Assembly (NCBI RefSeq): GCF_918698245.1
Contig: NZ_CAKKMS010000002.1
Location: forward strand, 868,001 to 932,000
Length of the DNA stretch: 64,000 bases
From: Pedobacter sp. Bi126
Lineage (GTDB): Bacteria; Bacteroidota; Bacteroidia; Sphingobacteriales; Sphingobacteriaceae
Direction: 5' to 3'
Within the stretch, counting starts at the first letter, position 1, and each line of letters starts with the position of its first letter. This document shows, piece by piece, positions 7,576 through 16,626 of this stretch. Below the pieces are notes generated by a model that saw nothing but the letters and a program-made list of their open reading frames with translations, did not search any database and was not told where the DNA came from. The position numbers were made by a program, and so were the translations under genes.

Positions 7576-9789
7576 TTATCTGTTTTTAAAAGCTACAAAA
7601 AAGGTAGATCCTACATTTAACTTACTCTCAAACCAAACCCTGCCATTGTGTTTTTCTACAACCCTTTTTACAATTGCTAGTCCCACTCCTGTTCCTTCTA
7701 TTTCCTTAACATTATCCATGCGCTTAAAAAGCTCAAAAACCCTATCGTAATAACGGTTGTCGATTCCTATTCCATTATCTTTAACAGCGTAGATAGTCTC
7801 CCCTCCATCAATATACGCAGAAACCTCTACCTTCGGTTTGTCCACCATGGCAGAGTATTTTACCGCGTTACCAATCAAGTTTGTGAAAACCTGCGCTATC
7901 ATGGTCTTATCTCCTTTTATATTTGGGAGTTCCCCCAAAACTAATTCGGTACGGTCTGCTTTAAAGGCCGACCACACTTCGCTTCTTATTTCTTTTAACA
8001 GCGATGCTACATCAACTGTTTCAAAATTTATTTCAGAACGGCCAACTCTTGCTAAATTTAGGATCTCTTTAATTAAGAAATTCATTTTATCAGCGCCTAT
8101 TAAAATTCTACTCAACATTTTTTGGCCATTTTCATCAATGCTCTTATTTTTAAGCATAAGCTCAGCGTAAGTTTTTATCGAAGTTAATGGTGTTCTTAAA
8201 TCGTGCGAAATCGTATAGCTAAAAGTATCTAATTCTTCGTAAGCGGCCTGTAGCTTTTCGTTAAGTAGCCTAATTTCGTTCGCCTTTTTATTGATGTCGG
8301 TAATTATAATTTCTCGGATCCTTAAAACCGAGGCAATTTCCTCAGCCATCCATTTTTCAGATGTATTATTTACAACCTGCGACCAAATTTCGAAAGATTT
8401 ACGGGGAGATAGGCTCAATAAGCCATTTTCTGAAGGAACTACAGCTTTTTCAGGATTTCCAGCCCAATTTACAGTGGCAATGATTTCGGGTTTAAACCAG
8501 ATGATCATTTCACCCATTTCTTTATTTAGCATACATGAAAGAATTCCAGCGGATATTGACTTGTATTTTTTAGCTGGAGAATGGATTTCAGGCAATCGAT
8601 GGGTATAATATATCGATTCATCATTGGTTGTTTTTAACCATTCAACAAGTTCTTTTATTTCCTCTTCTGATGGTACATTTCCGATAGTTTTAAGCTCATT
8701 TTCGAAAATAATGGCCACTCCCGAAGCTTTGGTTGCATCTAAAATGGTTCTTTTATGGGAAGTTACGGCCTCAATTAAATATTTATCACGGTTTAAATGT
8801 TCTAAAAGAACATTCGCGGTACTTTTAAATTGTTCAATAATGGCTGCATCTTCTTCTTCCTGGCGGTATTCTAAAGCTGAAGAAAGAATCTGCCCGATTA
8901 ATTTAGCGCCTTCTCTGGCTTTATAGTCTATAAACTTAGGACTATAGTTATGGCAGGCAATTAACCCCCATAATTCGCCATGAGCGATTAAGGATATGCT
9001 AAAACTCGAATGAACACCCATATTCTTCAGATATTGAATATGTATGGGCGATACGGCGCGTAAGCCACCATTGGTTAAATCGAGTGCCTCGTTTTCTTTA
9101 AAAGTTAGAATTGGCGAGTCAGTCATGTTTACATTGGCAATTAACCTGGTCAGATTGAGTTTATAAAGCACCCGAGCCTGTTTAGGAATATCAGATGCGG
9201 GGTAATGCAATCCAAAAAATGGTTCTAAATCTGGTTCTTTTTCTTCAGCTACAACTTCGCCATGACCATCCTCTAAAAATTTATAGATCATAATCCGATC
9301 GTAATTGATCAGTTTTTTTACCTCTTGAGCAGCACCTTTTAACAGCGCTGAAATGCTTTTCCCCTGAAGCATAGAGGAGGCAGAACGACCTATAGAACTT
9401 TGAATATCGAATTGTAAGGTTACCGGCTCAAATTCCAAAAGCCAATCACTTTCTGATGAAGAAATAATCAGATAAAAAGAAAGGCCATTAATTTCAACAG
9501 GATAGGGACTAATTGCATCAAAGCTTTTACGGATGATACCTAATTTAAGTAATTCTTCGATATTAAATGCTGGATCTTGTTGTTTGATAAATTGGTTTAA
9601 GACCGAAAGTTGTTTGTTTAATAGGCTCTTAGCTTCTTCCGCTAAAAAAACTTCTACATTTTCGCTAATATAGGTAATGGATAGGCTGTTCTTATCAACC
9701 GCTAATAGAAAGCCATGCGATTGAATTTTACCAGGAATATGAATGGGTTCTTTATCGCAATTGCTTAGGTCTACAGAAAATTTAGTCAT
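7576..9789 (-). CDS. Bacteriophytochrome sensor histidine kinase
   Basis: 737 residues with PAS (about 10-120), GAF (about 140-310), PHY (about 320-500) and HisKA/HATPase (about 505-737). Chromophore features are all present: N-terminal Cys11 in SNCDKEPIHIPG, the biliverdin thioether site of bacteriophytochromes; PASDIP at 197-202; His250 and His280 lining the pocket; and the PHY-tongue motif SPRKSF at 461-466. The kinase has phospho-acceptor His529 in ISHDLRTPL and ATP boxes DNGIGI and GTGVGLAI. It has no membrane segments, so it is a soluble red/far-red sensor. It leads an operon with its response regulator and haem oxygenase. Confidence 0.95.
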   Translation of the reverse strand: MTKFSVDLSNCDKEPIHIPGKIQSHGFLLAVDKNSLSITYISENVEVFLAEEAKSLLNKQLSVLNQFIKQQDPAFNIEELLKLGIIRKSFDAISPYPVEINGLSFYLIISSSESDWLLEFEPVTLQFDIQSSIGRSASSMLQGKSISALLKGAAQEVKKLINYDRIMIYKFLEDGHGEVVAEEKEPDLEPFFGLHYPASDIPKQARVLYKLNLTRLIANVNMTDSPILTFKENEALDLTNGGLRAVSPIHIQYLKNMGVHSSFSISLIAHGELWGLIACHNYSPKFIDYKAREGAKLIGQILSSALEYRQEEEDAAIIEQFKSTANVLLEHLNRDKYLIEAVTSHKRTILDATKASGVAIIFENELKTIGNVPSEEEIKELVEWLKTTNDESIYYTHRLPEIHSPAKKYKSISAGILSCMLNKEMGEMIIWFKPEIIATVNWAGNPEKAVVPSENGLLSLSPRKSFEIWSQVVNNTSEKWMAEEIASVLRIREIIITDINKKANEIRLLNEKLQAAYEELDTFSYTISHDLRTPLTSIKTYAELMLKNKSIDENGQKMLSRILIGADKMNFLIKEILNLARVGRSEINFETVDVASLLKEIRSEVWSAFKADRTELVLGELPNIKGDKTMIAQVFTNLIGNAVKYSAMVDKPKVEVSAYIDGGETIYAVKDNGIGIDNRYYDRVFELFKRMDNVKEIEGTGVGLAIVKRVVEKHNGRVWFESKLNVGSTFFVAFKNR

Positions 9790-9897
9790 ATGTATTTTGA
9801 TGTTGCGGCGTATTTAATTTCACGAATTAACAAATATTAAGCCTCTTTTTAGAATGTCTCTATTTTGCTAAATTCGGTTTTGAGATTTATTTTTTAT

Positions 9898-9905
9898 TAT
9901 ATATT
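9898..9905 (+). promoter_or_regulatory. Probable -7 box for receiver gene
   Basis: TATATTTG fits the Bacteroidota -7 element TAnnTTTG and lies 28 bp before the start codon at 9934. A TTTG at 9879-9882 is only 15 nt upstream rather than the usual 19, so the -33 part is weak. Confidence 0.4.
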
Positions 9906-9933
9906 TGTTTGAAATTTAAAATCCATCTCAACC

Positions 9934-10302
9934 TTGGCAAAGAAGAATATTTTGGTTATCGAAGATAATCATGCAATCCTTGATGTTATAACCCTTATTT
10001 TAGAAAGCGAAGCTTTTAACGTTGAAGGACTAAACAAAGGTGCTGATTTTATTAACCATGTTCAGAAATTCAATCCAGATGTAATAATCATGGATATTAT
10101 GCTCCCTGACACTGACGGAAGGCTGCTTTTAAAAGAACTTAAAGATACCGCAGCTACACAGCATATTCCCGTTTTAATGATTTCTGCCCGTTATAATGCT
10201 AACAATTATACTTTAGATGGAATAGAAGCAGATGACTTTATGGCCAAACCATTTAATATCGACGAATTGATGGATAAGATTTATGCATTATTAAGAAAGT
10301 AA
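9934..10302 (+). CDS. Response regulator, receiver domain only
   Basis: 122 residues of a lone receiver domain with the acidic pair at Glu10-Asp11, phospho-acceptor Asp54 in IIMDIMLPD, and Lys105 in MAKPF. The start is TTG: the MAKKNILVIEDN beginning is canonical for the family, and no in-frame ATG exists upstream. It is divergent from the phytochrome operon across 144 bp. It may be a second target of the phytochrome kinase, but nothing in the sequence proves this. Confidence 0.85.
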   Translation: MAKKNILVIEDNHAILDVITLILESEAFNVEGLNKGADFINHVQKFNPDVIIMDIMLPDTDGRLLLKELKDTAATQHIPVLMISARYNANNYTLDGIEADDFMAKPFNIDELMDKIYALLRK

Positions 10303-10307
10303 TTTTT

Positions 10308-11120
10308 TTATTCGGGCATACCAGGTAATTTTATTCCTCCCAGTTTTAAGTTTTTCATCAGCACTTCCAGAAAAGAAAGTTTAGTATCAGTAAAACCGTG
10401 TGCTTTAACCCAAACATTTAAACTTACTTTAAATCCACTATCTTCTAAAGCAGACACACCAATTCTTCTTTCTGGTGTTTTGAGACAATCTTTAAATTCA
10501 TCGACAGTTTTATTGAAAACAGTTACGATCTGTTCATAATCGATACCATAGCTAAACTTCATTTCAATGTCCAACCTCCTGCTGCCTTCTCTGCTGATAT
10601 TGATAATCACTTCATTTGATAATTTGCCATTTGGAATAACTACGGTTCTGTTATCGAATGTTTTAACAATAGTATAAAATATCTGGATAGATGTTACCGT
10701 CCCTTCCTGACTTTGTGCAATAATATTATCGCCCACAACGAAAGGTTTCAACAGTAAAATCAATACACCACTGGCAAAATTTTGCAGTGTACCGGATAAA
10801 GCCAGGCCTGCCGCAACTCCAATACCACCAATAAGTACCGTTAAAAAAGTAAGCTGAATGCCAATAATCTGCATTACGGTAAGTACCAATAAAACCCTTA
10901 AGGTAATGAGTATTAAACTGGTTAAAAATGGACGCAGTGACGGATTTATATCTTTACGGTGCATACCACCCTGCATCCATTTCCCTAGTAGCTTAATTAG
11001 CCATAAGCCTAAAATAAGCAGCACTATACCTAAAATTACCGATGGTCCTTTATCAATTATCCAATCGTAGGCTTTATTATAAAAATGCTCGATGTTATTG
11101 GCATCAATCTTCATAAACAA
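10308..11120 (-). CDS. MscS family mechanosensitive channel
   Basis: 270 residues with three membrane helices (about 25-47, 63-87, 90-125) and the pore-helix signature GVAAGLALSGTLQNFASGVLIL, followed by the beta domain (PFVVGDNI, EGTVTSIQI, IPNGKLSN). Small-conductance channels of this type release solutes on hypo-osmotic shock. The size and order match MscS itself. An ATG at residue 3 is an equally possible start. The stop lies 5 bp from the convergent receiver gene. Confidence 0.92.
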   Translation of the reverse strand: MFMKIDANNIEHFYNKAYDWIIDKGPSVILGIVLLILGLWLIKLLGKWMQGGMHRKDINPSLRPFLTSLILITLRVLLVLTVMQIIGIQLTFLTVLIGGIGVAAGLALSGTLQNFASGVLILLLKPFVVGDNIIAQSQEGTVTSIQIFYTIVKTFDNRTVVIPNGKLSNEVIINISREGSRRLDIEMKFSYGIDYEQIVTVFNKTVDEFKDCLKTPERRIGVSALEDSGFKVSLNVWVKAHGFTDTKLSFLEVLMKNLKLGGIKLPGMPE

Positions 11121-11138
11121 GGATTTTGCTTCTAATTA

Positions 11139-11294
11139 TTAAGGTTTTTTATGTTTAACGGGCGCATCTTTAGTTACATTTACTTTCTTGGCATCTTTGG
11201 CTGATGTTACTTTATCATCAGCACCTTTAGCTTTTGCATTTTTCGGTGCGGTAGCCTTGCTACTTTCTGCCGGTGTTTTAGAATTTTTCATCAT
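11139..11294 (-). CDS. Small Lys/Ala-rich basic protein
   Basis: A 51-residue frame (MMKNSKTPAESSKATAPKNA and so on) made mainly of Lys, Ala, Thr, Ser and Pro, ending in KHKKP. The composition recalls the disordered tails of histone-like proteins, though there is no folded domain to name. It starts 10 bp after the SpoIIAA-like gene and ends 18 bp before MscS, all on the minus strand, so the three may form one stress-related operon. Codon use looks normal. I do not assign a function. Confidence 0.55.
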   Translation of the reverse strand: MMKNSKTPAESSKATAPKNAKAKGADDKVTSAKDAKKVNVTKDAPVKHKKP

Positions 11295-11303
11295 TTTTAA
11301 TCG

Positions 11304-11672
11304 TTAGTCTTCAGCATTCAGCCAGGCCTTAGCTTCTTCTATCTCTTCTGGTTTAAAACCTTTTGATTTACCTGGCGTAGCCACCGTGAAAACATCAGTA
11401 AACCACTCTACTCCTTTTTCGGCGCTTACCACGGCTATTTTTTTCCATTTGGTAAAATTTTTCAAACCTGCTTTAACATCTTGTACCCAGGCACCAGCTG
11501 TAAAATTTTTCACATCAGTTTCTAAAACGAGCAGATACCTGATTTCCTTAAATCGCTCAGCGGTTCTTTTCAAACCGGCTAATAAAACATTCTTTACATC
11601 ATCGCTTGTCACTTCTCCGGTAGCCCTTACGCCAAAAATATGATCTGGTAGTCCTGTTATTTCTGTTAGCAT
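11304..11672 (-). CDS. SpoIIAA-like / STAS-fold protein
   Basis: 122 residues resembling the SpoIIAA-like family (the STAS or SEC14-like fold): MLTEITGLPDHIFGVRATGEV at the start, LLVLETDVKNFTAGAWVQDVK in the middle, and a FKPEEIEEAKAWL helix at the end that is typical of the family. Members are small soluble proteins, often near stress or membrane genes, of unknown biochemical role. There is no anti-sigma partner nearby. Confidence 0.75.
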   Translation of the reverse strand: MLTEITGLPDHIFGVRATGEVTSDDVKNVLLAGLKRTAERFKEIRYLLVLETDVKNFTAGAWVQDVKAGLKNFTKWKKIAVVSAEKGVEWFTDVFTVATPGKSKGFKPEEIEEAKAWLNAED

Positions 11673-11812
11673 AATTATTTCATTTATTTAAGAACACACT
11701 AATTCATCAAGATGTTTGCCATTTAAATAAATTCTGAAAAGTTGAGTGCCAACAAAAACACTATCCTATTGATACTGTTATACAAACAACTTTTATAAAA
11801 TAAAACAATCCT

Positions 11813-12931
11813 ATGAAAACTAACTGGTTAAAACCTGCTTCATTTATTTGTGCTGTGGCTGTTTGTATTGCTGCTTGTACAGGCGGAACAAAAACGACTA
11901 CAATTACAAATTCGACCATAACCGACTCTTCAGTAACTGCAGCATTAAAACCTGCAGGGCCTGCTCCTGAATGGGGAAAAACAATAAAACCAGAAATGCA
12001 GGCTGTAATAGAAAAATTAAATAGTTATGGAGATAAGCCTTTAGAAACTTTAAGTGCTGCCGATGCACGTAAAAATCATACACCAACTGATGCGGTAATG
12101 GATTTGGCAAAACAAAACAATATTACCATACCAACTACTAAGGTAGATACTATAGGGAAAGATATTGATGTTAGCGGAGGCAAAATCCATCTGCGTATTT
12201 ATACGCCAAAAGCAGGCAACGGACCTTATCCGTTAATTGTTTATTACCATGGCGGTGGTTTCGTTATTGCCAATTTAGATGTTTATAATGCATCTGCACA
12301 GGCATTAGCAGAGCAGGTTGGTGCAGTTGTGGTTTCTGTTGCTTACCGCTTAGCACCCGAAAACAAGTTCCCTACTGCGCATAACGATGCTTTTACAGCT
12401 TATGAATGGGCTGTTAAAAATGCAGTAAATTTAAAAGCCGATCCGGCTAAGATTGCAATTGTTGGTGAAAGTGCGGGTGGAAATTTAGCAGCAAATGTAT
12501 CTATTATGGCGAGGGACAAACACATTATGCTTCCTGTGCACCAGGTTTTGATTTATCCCATTGCTCAGGCAGATATGAACACCGAATCTTATAAAATGTA
12601 TGAAAAAGCAAAACCGCTAAACAAAGCAATGATGGGGTGGTTTACAGAGAAATATCTGACTACAATGATTGAAGCACAGGACCCTAAAATATCATTGGTT
12701 AATGCCAATTTAAATGGGCTTCCATCAACAACTATTATTACAGCCGAAATAGATCCCTTACATGATGATGGTGTAATACTCGCTGATAAATTGAAAGCCG
12801 CTGGGATAAAAGTTGACAGTAAAAATTATGAGGGTGTAACACATGAATTTTTTGGTATGGCGCTGCTTGTACCAGAAGCGAAGGCTGCTCAGGCTTATGC
12901 CGCACATCAATTGAAGGCTGCCTTTAAATAA
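11813..12931 (+). CDS. Alpha/beta hydrolase esterase lipoprotein (HSL family)
   Basis: 372 residues with lipobox IAAC (Cys22) and an alpha/beta hydrolase domain from about 125. It shows the hormone-sensitive-lipase family oxyanion motif HGGGF, the nucleophile elbow GESAGGN, the acid in EIDPLHDDG and the catalytic His in VTHEFFGM. It should hydrolyse short acyl or aryl esters in the periplasm or at the outer membrane. It is monocistronic; a CACAGAT palindrome repeat follows directly. Natural substrate unknown. Confidence 0.88.
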   Translation: MKTNWLKPASFICAVAVCIAACTGGTKTTTITNSTITDSSVTAALKPAGPAPEWGKTIKPEMQAVIEKLNSYGDKPLETLSAADARKNHTPTDAVMDLAKQNNITIPTTKVDTIGKDIDVSGGKIHLRIYTPKAGNGPYPLIVYYHGGGFVIANLDVYNASAQALAEQVGAVVVSVAYRLAPENKFPTAHNDAFTAYEWAVKNAVNLKADPAKIAIVGESAGGNLAANVSIMARDKHIMLPVHQVLIYPIAQADMNTESYKMYEKAKPLNKAMMGWFTEKYLTTMIEAQDPKISLVNANLNGLPSTTIITAEIDPLHDDGVILADKLKAAGIKVDSKNYEGVTHEFFGMALLVPEAKAAQAYAAHQLKAAFK

Positions 12932-12936
12932 GCGTT

Positions 12937-13005
12937 TTAACCACAGATGAGCACAGGTAAACACGGATCTTGATATCTGTGTCCATCCTTCATATCTGTG
13001 GTTAA
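12937..13005. repeat. CACAGAT palindrome repeat, copy 1
   Basis: TTAACCACAGAT (12937-12948) is repeated exactly inverted at 12994-13005, with an inner imperfect ACACGGAT/ATCTGTGT stem. Related copies lie at 38572-38627 and 45318-45384. It sits between the esterase and Ku genes, where it could act as a bidirectional 3-prime end. Confidence 0.65.
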
Positions 13006-13104
13006 ATTATTTTTAGAATTTGCCTAACTACTACATTGCCTCAAGCCCAAATGCATTTCTGATTGTAGTGCAACCCTAAACCCTTTACGCTAACCGATAC
13101 CTAA

Positions 13105-13875
13105 CTATGCGCCTTTCTTTGAGCCCAAACTCTGCATCAATTGATCATACAGGTCATCGCTTGTCGCTTTTTGTGGTTTCATCTTTTTAACCGTTGCGCG
13201 TTTGCCTTTAGACTTTGCTTTAATAATCTTCAAGAGTTCGCTACTGTAATCATCTTTAAAGGCGCTCAAGTCGAATTTAGAACTGTATTGTTTAATCAAG
13301 GCCAAGCCCACATCCATTTCTTTTTTGGTGATGGTAATATCATCAACCTTGTTAATTTCTGATAAACTCCTTATTTCCTGCTCAAACCTGATTTTAGTAA
13401 TCACAATTACATGTTCCATGGGATGGATAACACAAAGATTTTCTGTATTCCGTAGTACAAATCTGGCCACTCCAGCCTTACCTGATTTTTCTAAGGCCTT
13501 TAGCAATAATCCATAAGCTTTTTTACCCTGCTTTTCAGGCTCGGTATAATAAGAAGTTTCATAATAAATAGGATTAATATCTTTTATATCAACAAAATTC
13601 TCTAATTCAATAATTTTAGTTTTTTCAGGCGCAGCCTCTTCAAAATCGTGCTTATCTAAAACAATGTATCTGTCTTTTAAGAAATAGCCTCTAACAATCT
13701 TCTCATAAGGCACTTCTTTATGGGTATTTTCATTCACCCTTAAAAATTTAATCTTTGCATGATCGCGTTCATCAAGCATATCTAAATCGATATTACTATT
13801 CTGGACAGCAGAAAACAACTTAATTGGAATGTTTACCAAACCAAATCCAATAGAACCTTTCCATATTGATCTCAT
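13105..13875 (-). CDS. ku: Ku protein, DNA end-binding
   Basis: 256 residues of the bacterial Ku family starting MRSIWKGSIGFGLVNIPIKL, which is the conserved N-terminus. I therefore use the ATG at 13875, not the TTG eight codons earlier. Ku homodimers encircle double-strand breaks and recruit ligase LigD for non-homologous end joining. The ring core is complete and a Lys-rich tail (KSKGKRATVKKMKPQ) follows. No ligD is present in this window, so the ligase must be elsewhere if the pathway works. Confidence 0.93.
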   Translation of the reverse strand: MRSIWKGSIGFGLVNIPIKLFSAVQNSNIDLDMLDERDHAKIKFLRVNENTHKEVPYEKIVRGYFLKDRYIVLDKHDFEEAAPEKTKIIELENFVDIKDINPIYYETSYYTEPEKQGKKAYGLLLKALEKSGKAGVARFVLRNTENLCVIHPMEHVIVITKIRFEQEIRSLSEINKVDDITITKKEMDVGLALIKQYSSKFDLSAFKDDYSSELLKIIKAKSKGKRATVKKMKPQKATSDDLYDQLMQSLGSKKGA

Positions 13876-14004
13876 AGTTAAATATTTACTTACTAACAAG
13901 CGTCTAAATCAGATTGTTTTGGCTTTATTAAGCGTAAATTGAGGAAATCACAAACTATTTAGATAATACAATGTTATTTAAGTATCAAACCTATTTGAAT
14001 ACAT

Positions 14005-16275
14005 ATGAAAATCGCCTACATTTCAACCTATCCTCCTCGTGAATGCGGTTTAGCTACATTTAATCAAAATTTGGTTAATGCCTTAAGTTTAAATCCTGCT
14101 TATAATTCACACAAAAGCTTTGTTGTTGCATTAAATGAATCGGATGATGTTAATGAACACGATTACCCAAGAGAAGTGAAATTCGTCATCCGTCAGCAAA
14201 ATCAAAAAGATTATATTGATGCTGCAGATTTCATTAATAACAGTGATGTAGATAGTTGTATTATTGAACATGAATTCGGTATATATGGTGGCAACAGCGG
14301 CGTATTCTTATTGTCCCTAATCAATAGATTAAAAAAGCCATTCATTACCATTTTGCATACGGTTTTAAAAGAACCGAACTTCATGCAACAGACCATTATT
14401 AAAGAGATTGCAGTTAAATCTTCTAAAATAGTGGTGATGAGCAAAAAAGCAGTCATGTTTTTGACCAGTATTTACCAAATTCCAAAAGATTCAATTAAGT
14501 TAATAGAGCATGGTGTTCCAGACCTAGAACCTATACCCAATAACAAAATTGCACAAAGTGAGCTTTTTACCAATCGAAAAGTGCTTTTTACATTTGGCTT
14601 AATTAGCAGAAATAAAGGCTTAGAAACCGTAATTAAAGCTTTACCAGAAATTGTCGCTCAACATCCGGATGTTTTATATGTGATTCTGGGCAATACCCAT
14701 CCTGGCGTAGTAAAACATAATGGCGAAGAATATCGCGATAGTTTGAAAGCGTTGGCAAAAGATTTAGGCGTAGAAAACAATATAACTTTTGTTAATAAAT
14801 TTGTTTCTGAAGAAGAATTGCACCAGTATTTAACGGCCTGTTCTTTATACATCACGCCTTATTTGAACGAAGCACAGATTACCAGTGGTACTTTATCATA
14901 TGCCATTGGTGCCGGTGCAGCGGTAGTTTCTACCCCATATTGGCATGCACAAGAACTTTTAGCTGACAATAGAGGCAAATTATTTGATTTTAAAAATAAT
15001 GCGCAACTGGCAACCATTGTAAACGAACTTTTAAGCGATAAAGATAAATACCAGAAACTGAAGCAAAATGCCTACGAATATGGATTGAACCTTCGTTGGC
15101 CAGCCATTGGAAATGTTTATCTTAACGTATTAAATGAAGCTTTGGCTGTAGGAAAAAAGCCAGAAAGAGTTACCCCTCCTATTATTGATGTAGAAGGTAT
15201 GCCGGCACTTAATTTAAACCATATTTCATTGCTTACAGATGATACCGGAATCATTCAACACGCCCGTTTTGGTATTCCAAATTTGAAGGAAGGCTATTGC
15301 ATTGATGATAATGCCAGAGCGCTGATTATGGCATTAATGGCTGTTGAGCGGGATAAAAACCCTAAAGCTTTAAAATTCATGCCTGTTTATCTCAGCTTTA
15401 TTCAGTATATGCAAACCGATGACGGGAATTTTAGGAATTTCTTAAGTTTTAACCGTAGTTATTTAGATGAAATAGGCTCAGAAGATTCATTTGGTCGTAC
15501 CATCTGGTCATTGGGTTATTTAGTTTGCAGTGCACCCAACAATTCTTATCGTGAATTTGGTAGGGAATTATTGTTCCATGCTATTCCACATTTTAAAGAA
15601 TTAAAATATCTCCGTGGAAAAGCCAATACCATTATTGGTCTATCCTATTATCTGTGTGCACACCCTGGTGATGAGTTGATCACAAAAGAAATCAATATGT
15701 TGGCCAATTCGTTAACGGCATCATATCAAGACAATAAAGATGGCGATTGGCATTGGTTTGAAGATATTCTTACCTACGATAATGCAATCCTTCCTTTGGC
15801 TTTGCTTCATCATTACGAAGCTACGGGGAATGCAACATCCTATAAAATTGCGTTGGAGAGTATTGAGTTTTTGAATAGTTTCTCTTTCGAAAATGGATAT
15901 CTAAATCCGGTTGGAAATGCAGGATGGATGAAAAAACATGGCAAAAACCCTATCTATGACCAACAGGCTATAGAAACGATGGCAATGGTTTTACTCTATG
16001 CTAAAACATTCGAGGTAACCAAAGATGACAAATATTTAAATTTAATGCATATCAGTTATGAGTGGTTTTTAGGAAGAAACAGCCTGCATATTCCTTTATA
16101 CGATTTTGAAACACATGGATGTGCAGATGGACTACAGTTTAACAGTGTAAACAGGAATCAAGGTGCTGAGAGTACATTGGCCTATTTCATCTCCCATTTG
16201 GCTATATTAAAAGCGGCAGAAGCGGAATATGAAACACTGTCGTCTCCCCTGATGGAGGCAGATAAATGTAGCTAA
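14005..16275 (+). CDS. GT4 glycosyltransferase with C-terminal helical domain
   Basis: 756 residues in two parts. Residues 1 to about 390 form a GT4, GT-B fold glycosyltransferase: MKIAYISTYPPRECGLATFN, EHEFGIYGGNSG, FGLISRNKGLETVIKAL and the donor-site region with ITPYLNEAQITSGTLSYAIG. Residues from about 405 form an all-helical domain (GYCIDDNARALIM, DGDWHWFEDILTYDNAILPL) that looks like an alpha/alpha-toroid of glycosidase type. A facing gene encodes a GH130 mannoside phosphorylase/hydrolase, so the pair may build and break a mannoside. Sugar donor and acceptor are not deducible. An 18-bp terminator follows. Confidence 0.8.
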   Translation: MKIAYISTYPPRECGLATFNQNLVNALSLNPAYNSHKSFVVALNESDDVNEHDYPREVKFVIRQQNQKDYIDAADFINNSDVDSCIIEHEFGIYGGNSGVFLLSLINRLKKPFITILHTVLKEPNFMQQTIIKEIAVKSSKIVVMSKKAVMFLTSIYQIPKDSIKLIEHGVPDLEPIPNNKIAQSELFTNRKVLFTFGLISRNKGLETVIKALPEIVAQHPDVLYVILGNTHPGVVKHNGEEYRDSLKALAKDLGVENNITFVNKFVSEEELHQYLTACSLYITPYLNEAQITSGTLSYAIGAGAAVVSTPYWHAQELLADNRGKLFDFKNNAQLATIVNELLSDKDKYQKLKQNAYEYGLNLRWPAIGNVYLNVLNEALAVGKKPERVTPPIIDVEGMPALNLNHISLLTDDTGIIQHARFGIPNLKEGYCIDDNARALIMALMAVERDKNPKALKFMPVYLSFIQYMQTDDGNFRNFLSFNRSYLDEIGSEDSFGRTIWSLGYLVCSAPNNSYREFGRELLFHAIPHFKELKYLRGKANTIIGLSYYLCAHPGDELITKEINMLANSLTASYQDNKDGDWHWFEDILTYDNAILPLALLHHYEATGNATSYKIALESIEFLNSFSFENGYLNPVGNAGWMKKHGKNPIYDQQAIETMAMVLLYAKTFEVTKDDKYLNLMHISYEWFLGRNSLHIPLYDFETHGCADGLQFNSVNRNQGAESTLAYFISHLAILKAAEAEYETLSSPLMEADKCS

Positions 16276-16295
16276 AGATTAATCTGTCTTGGAAA

Positions 16296-16335
16296 TATAA
16301 AAAGGCTGATTCACTTCTGAATCAGCCTTTTTATA
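16296..16335. terminator. Strong terminator, 18-bp perfect stem
   Basis: The arm 16296-16313 (TATAAAAAGGCTGATTCA) pairs perfectly with 16318-16335 around the loop CTTC. A/T runs on both sides allow stopping in both directions, mainly for the glycosyltransferase transcript that ends at 16275. Confidence 0.85.
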
Positions 16336-16340
16336 TTAAT

Positions 16341-16582
16341 CGTCATTTGCGAGAAGGAACGACGAAGCAATCTTATTTTAGGAGAATAATATCTTCATTT
16401 CGACTGAAGCTTACCGATTTAAGTATTTGTTTTTATTTACGAATGGTATGCTTGCTTGTTTTACAGGTTTCATCGGTAGCGTATGCAGAACCCGAAGGCG
16501 CTGCGAAGCAAAATCTTTAAACTTTTCGGTAACCTAGTCCAAAGATCTCTCCACTCCGCCTTGCTTCGGTCGAGATGACGAT
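16341..16582. repeat. Composite CGTCATT-type intergenic repeat
   Basis: This gap holds pieces of the widespread CGTCATT repeat: CGTCATTTGCGAGAAGGAAC near 16343, ATTTCGACTGAAGC near 16397, AACCCGAAGGCGCTGCGAAG near 16490, and CTCCACTCCGCCTTGCTTCG with GTCGAGATGACG ending near 16581. Pieces read as inverted halves. There is no coding potential. Related units lie at 27409, 28727, 33703 and 40728. Confidence 0.55.
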
Positions 16583-16626
16583 TTTTCTACTGGGGTCTGT
16601 CAATCGTAGCTGTTGAAAGATCCGTT

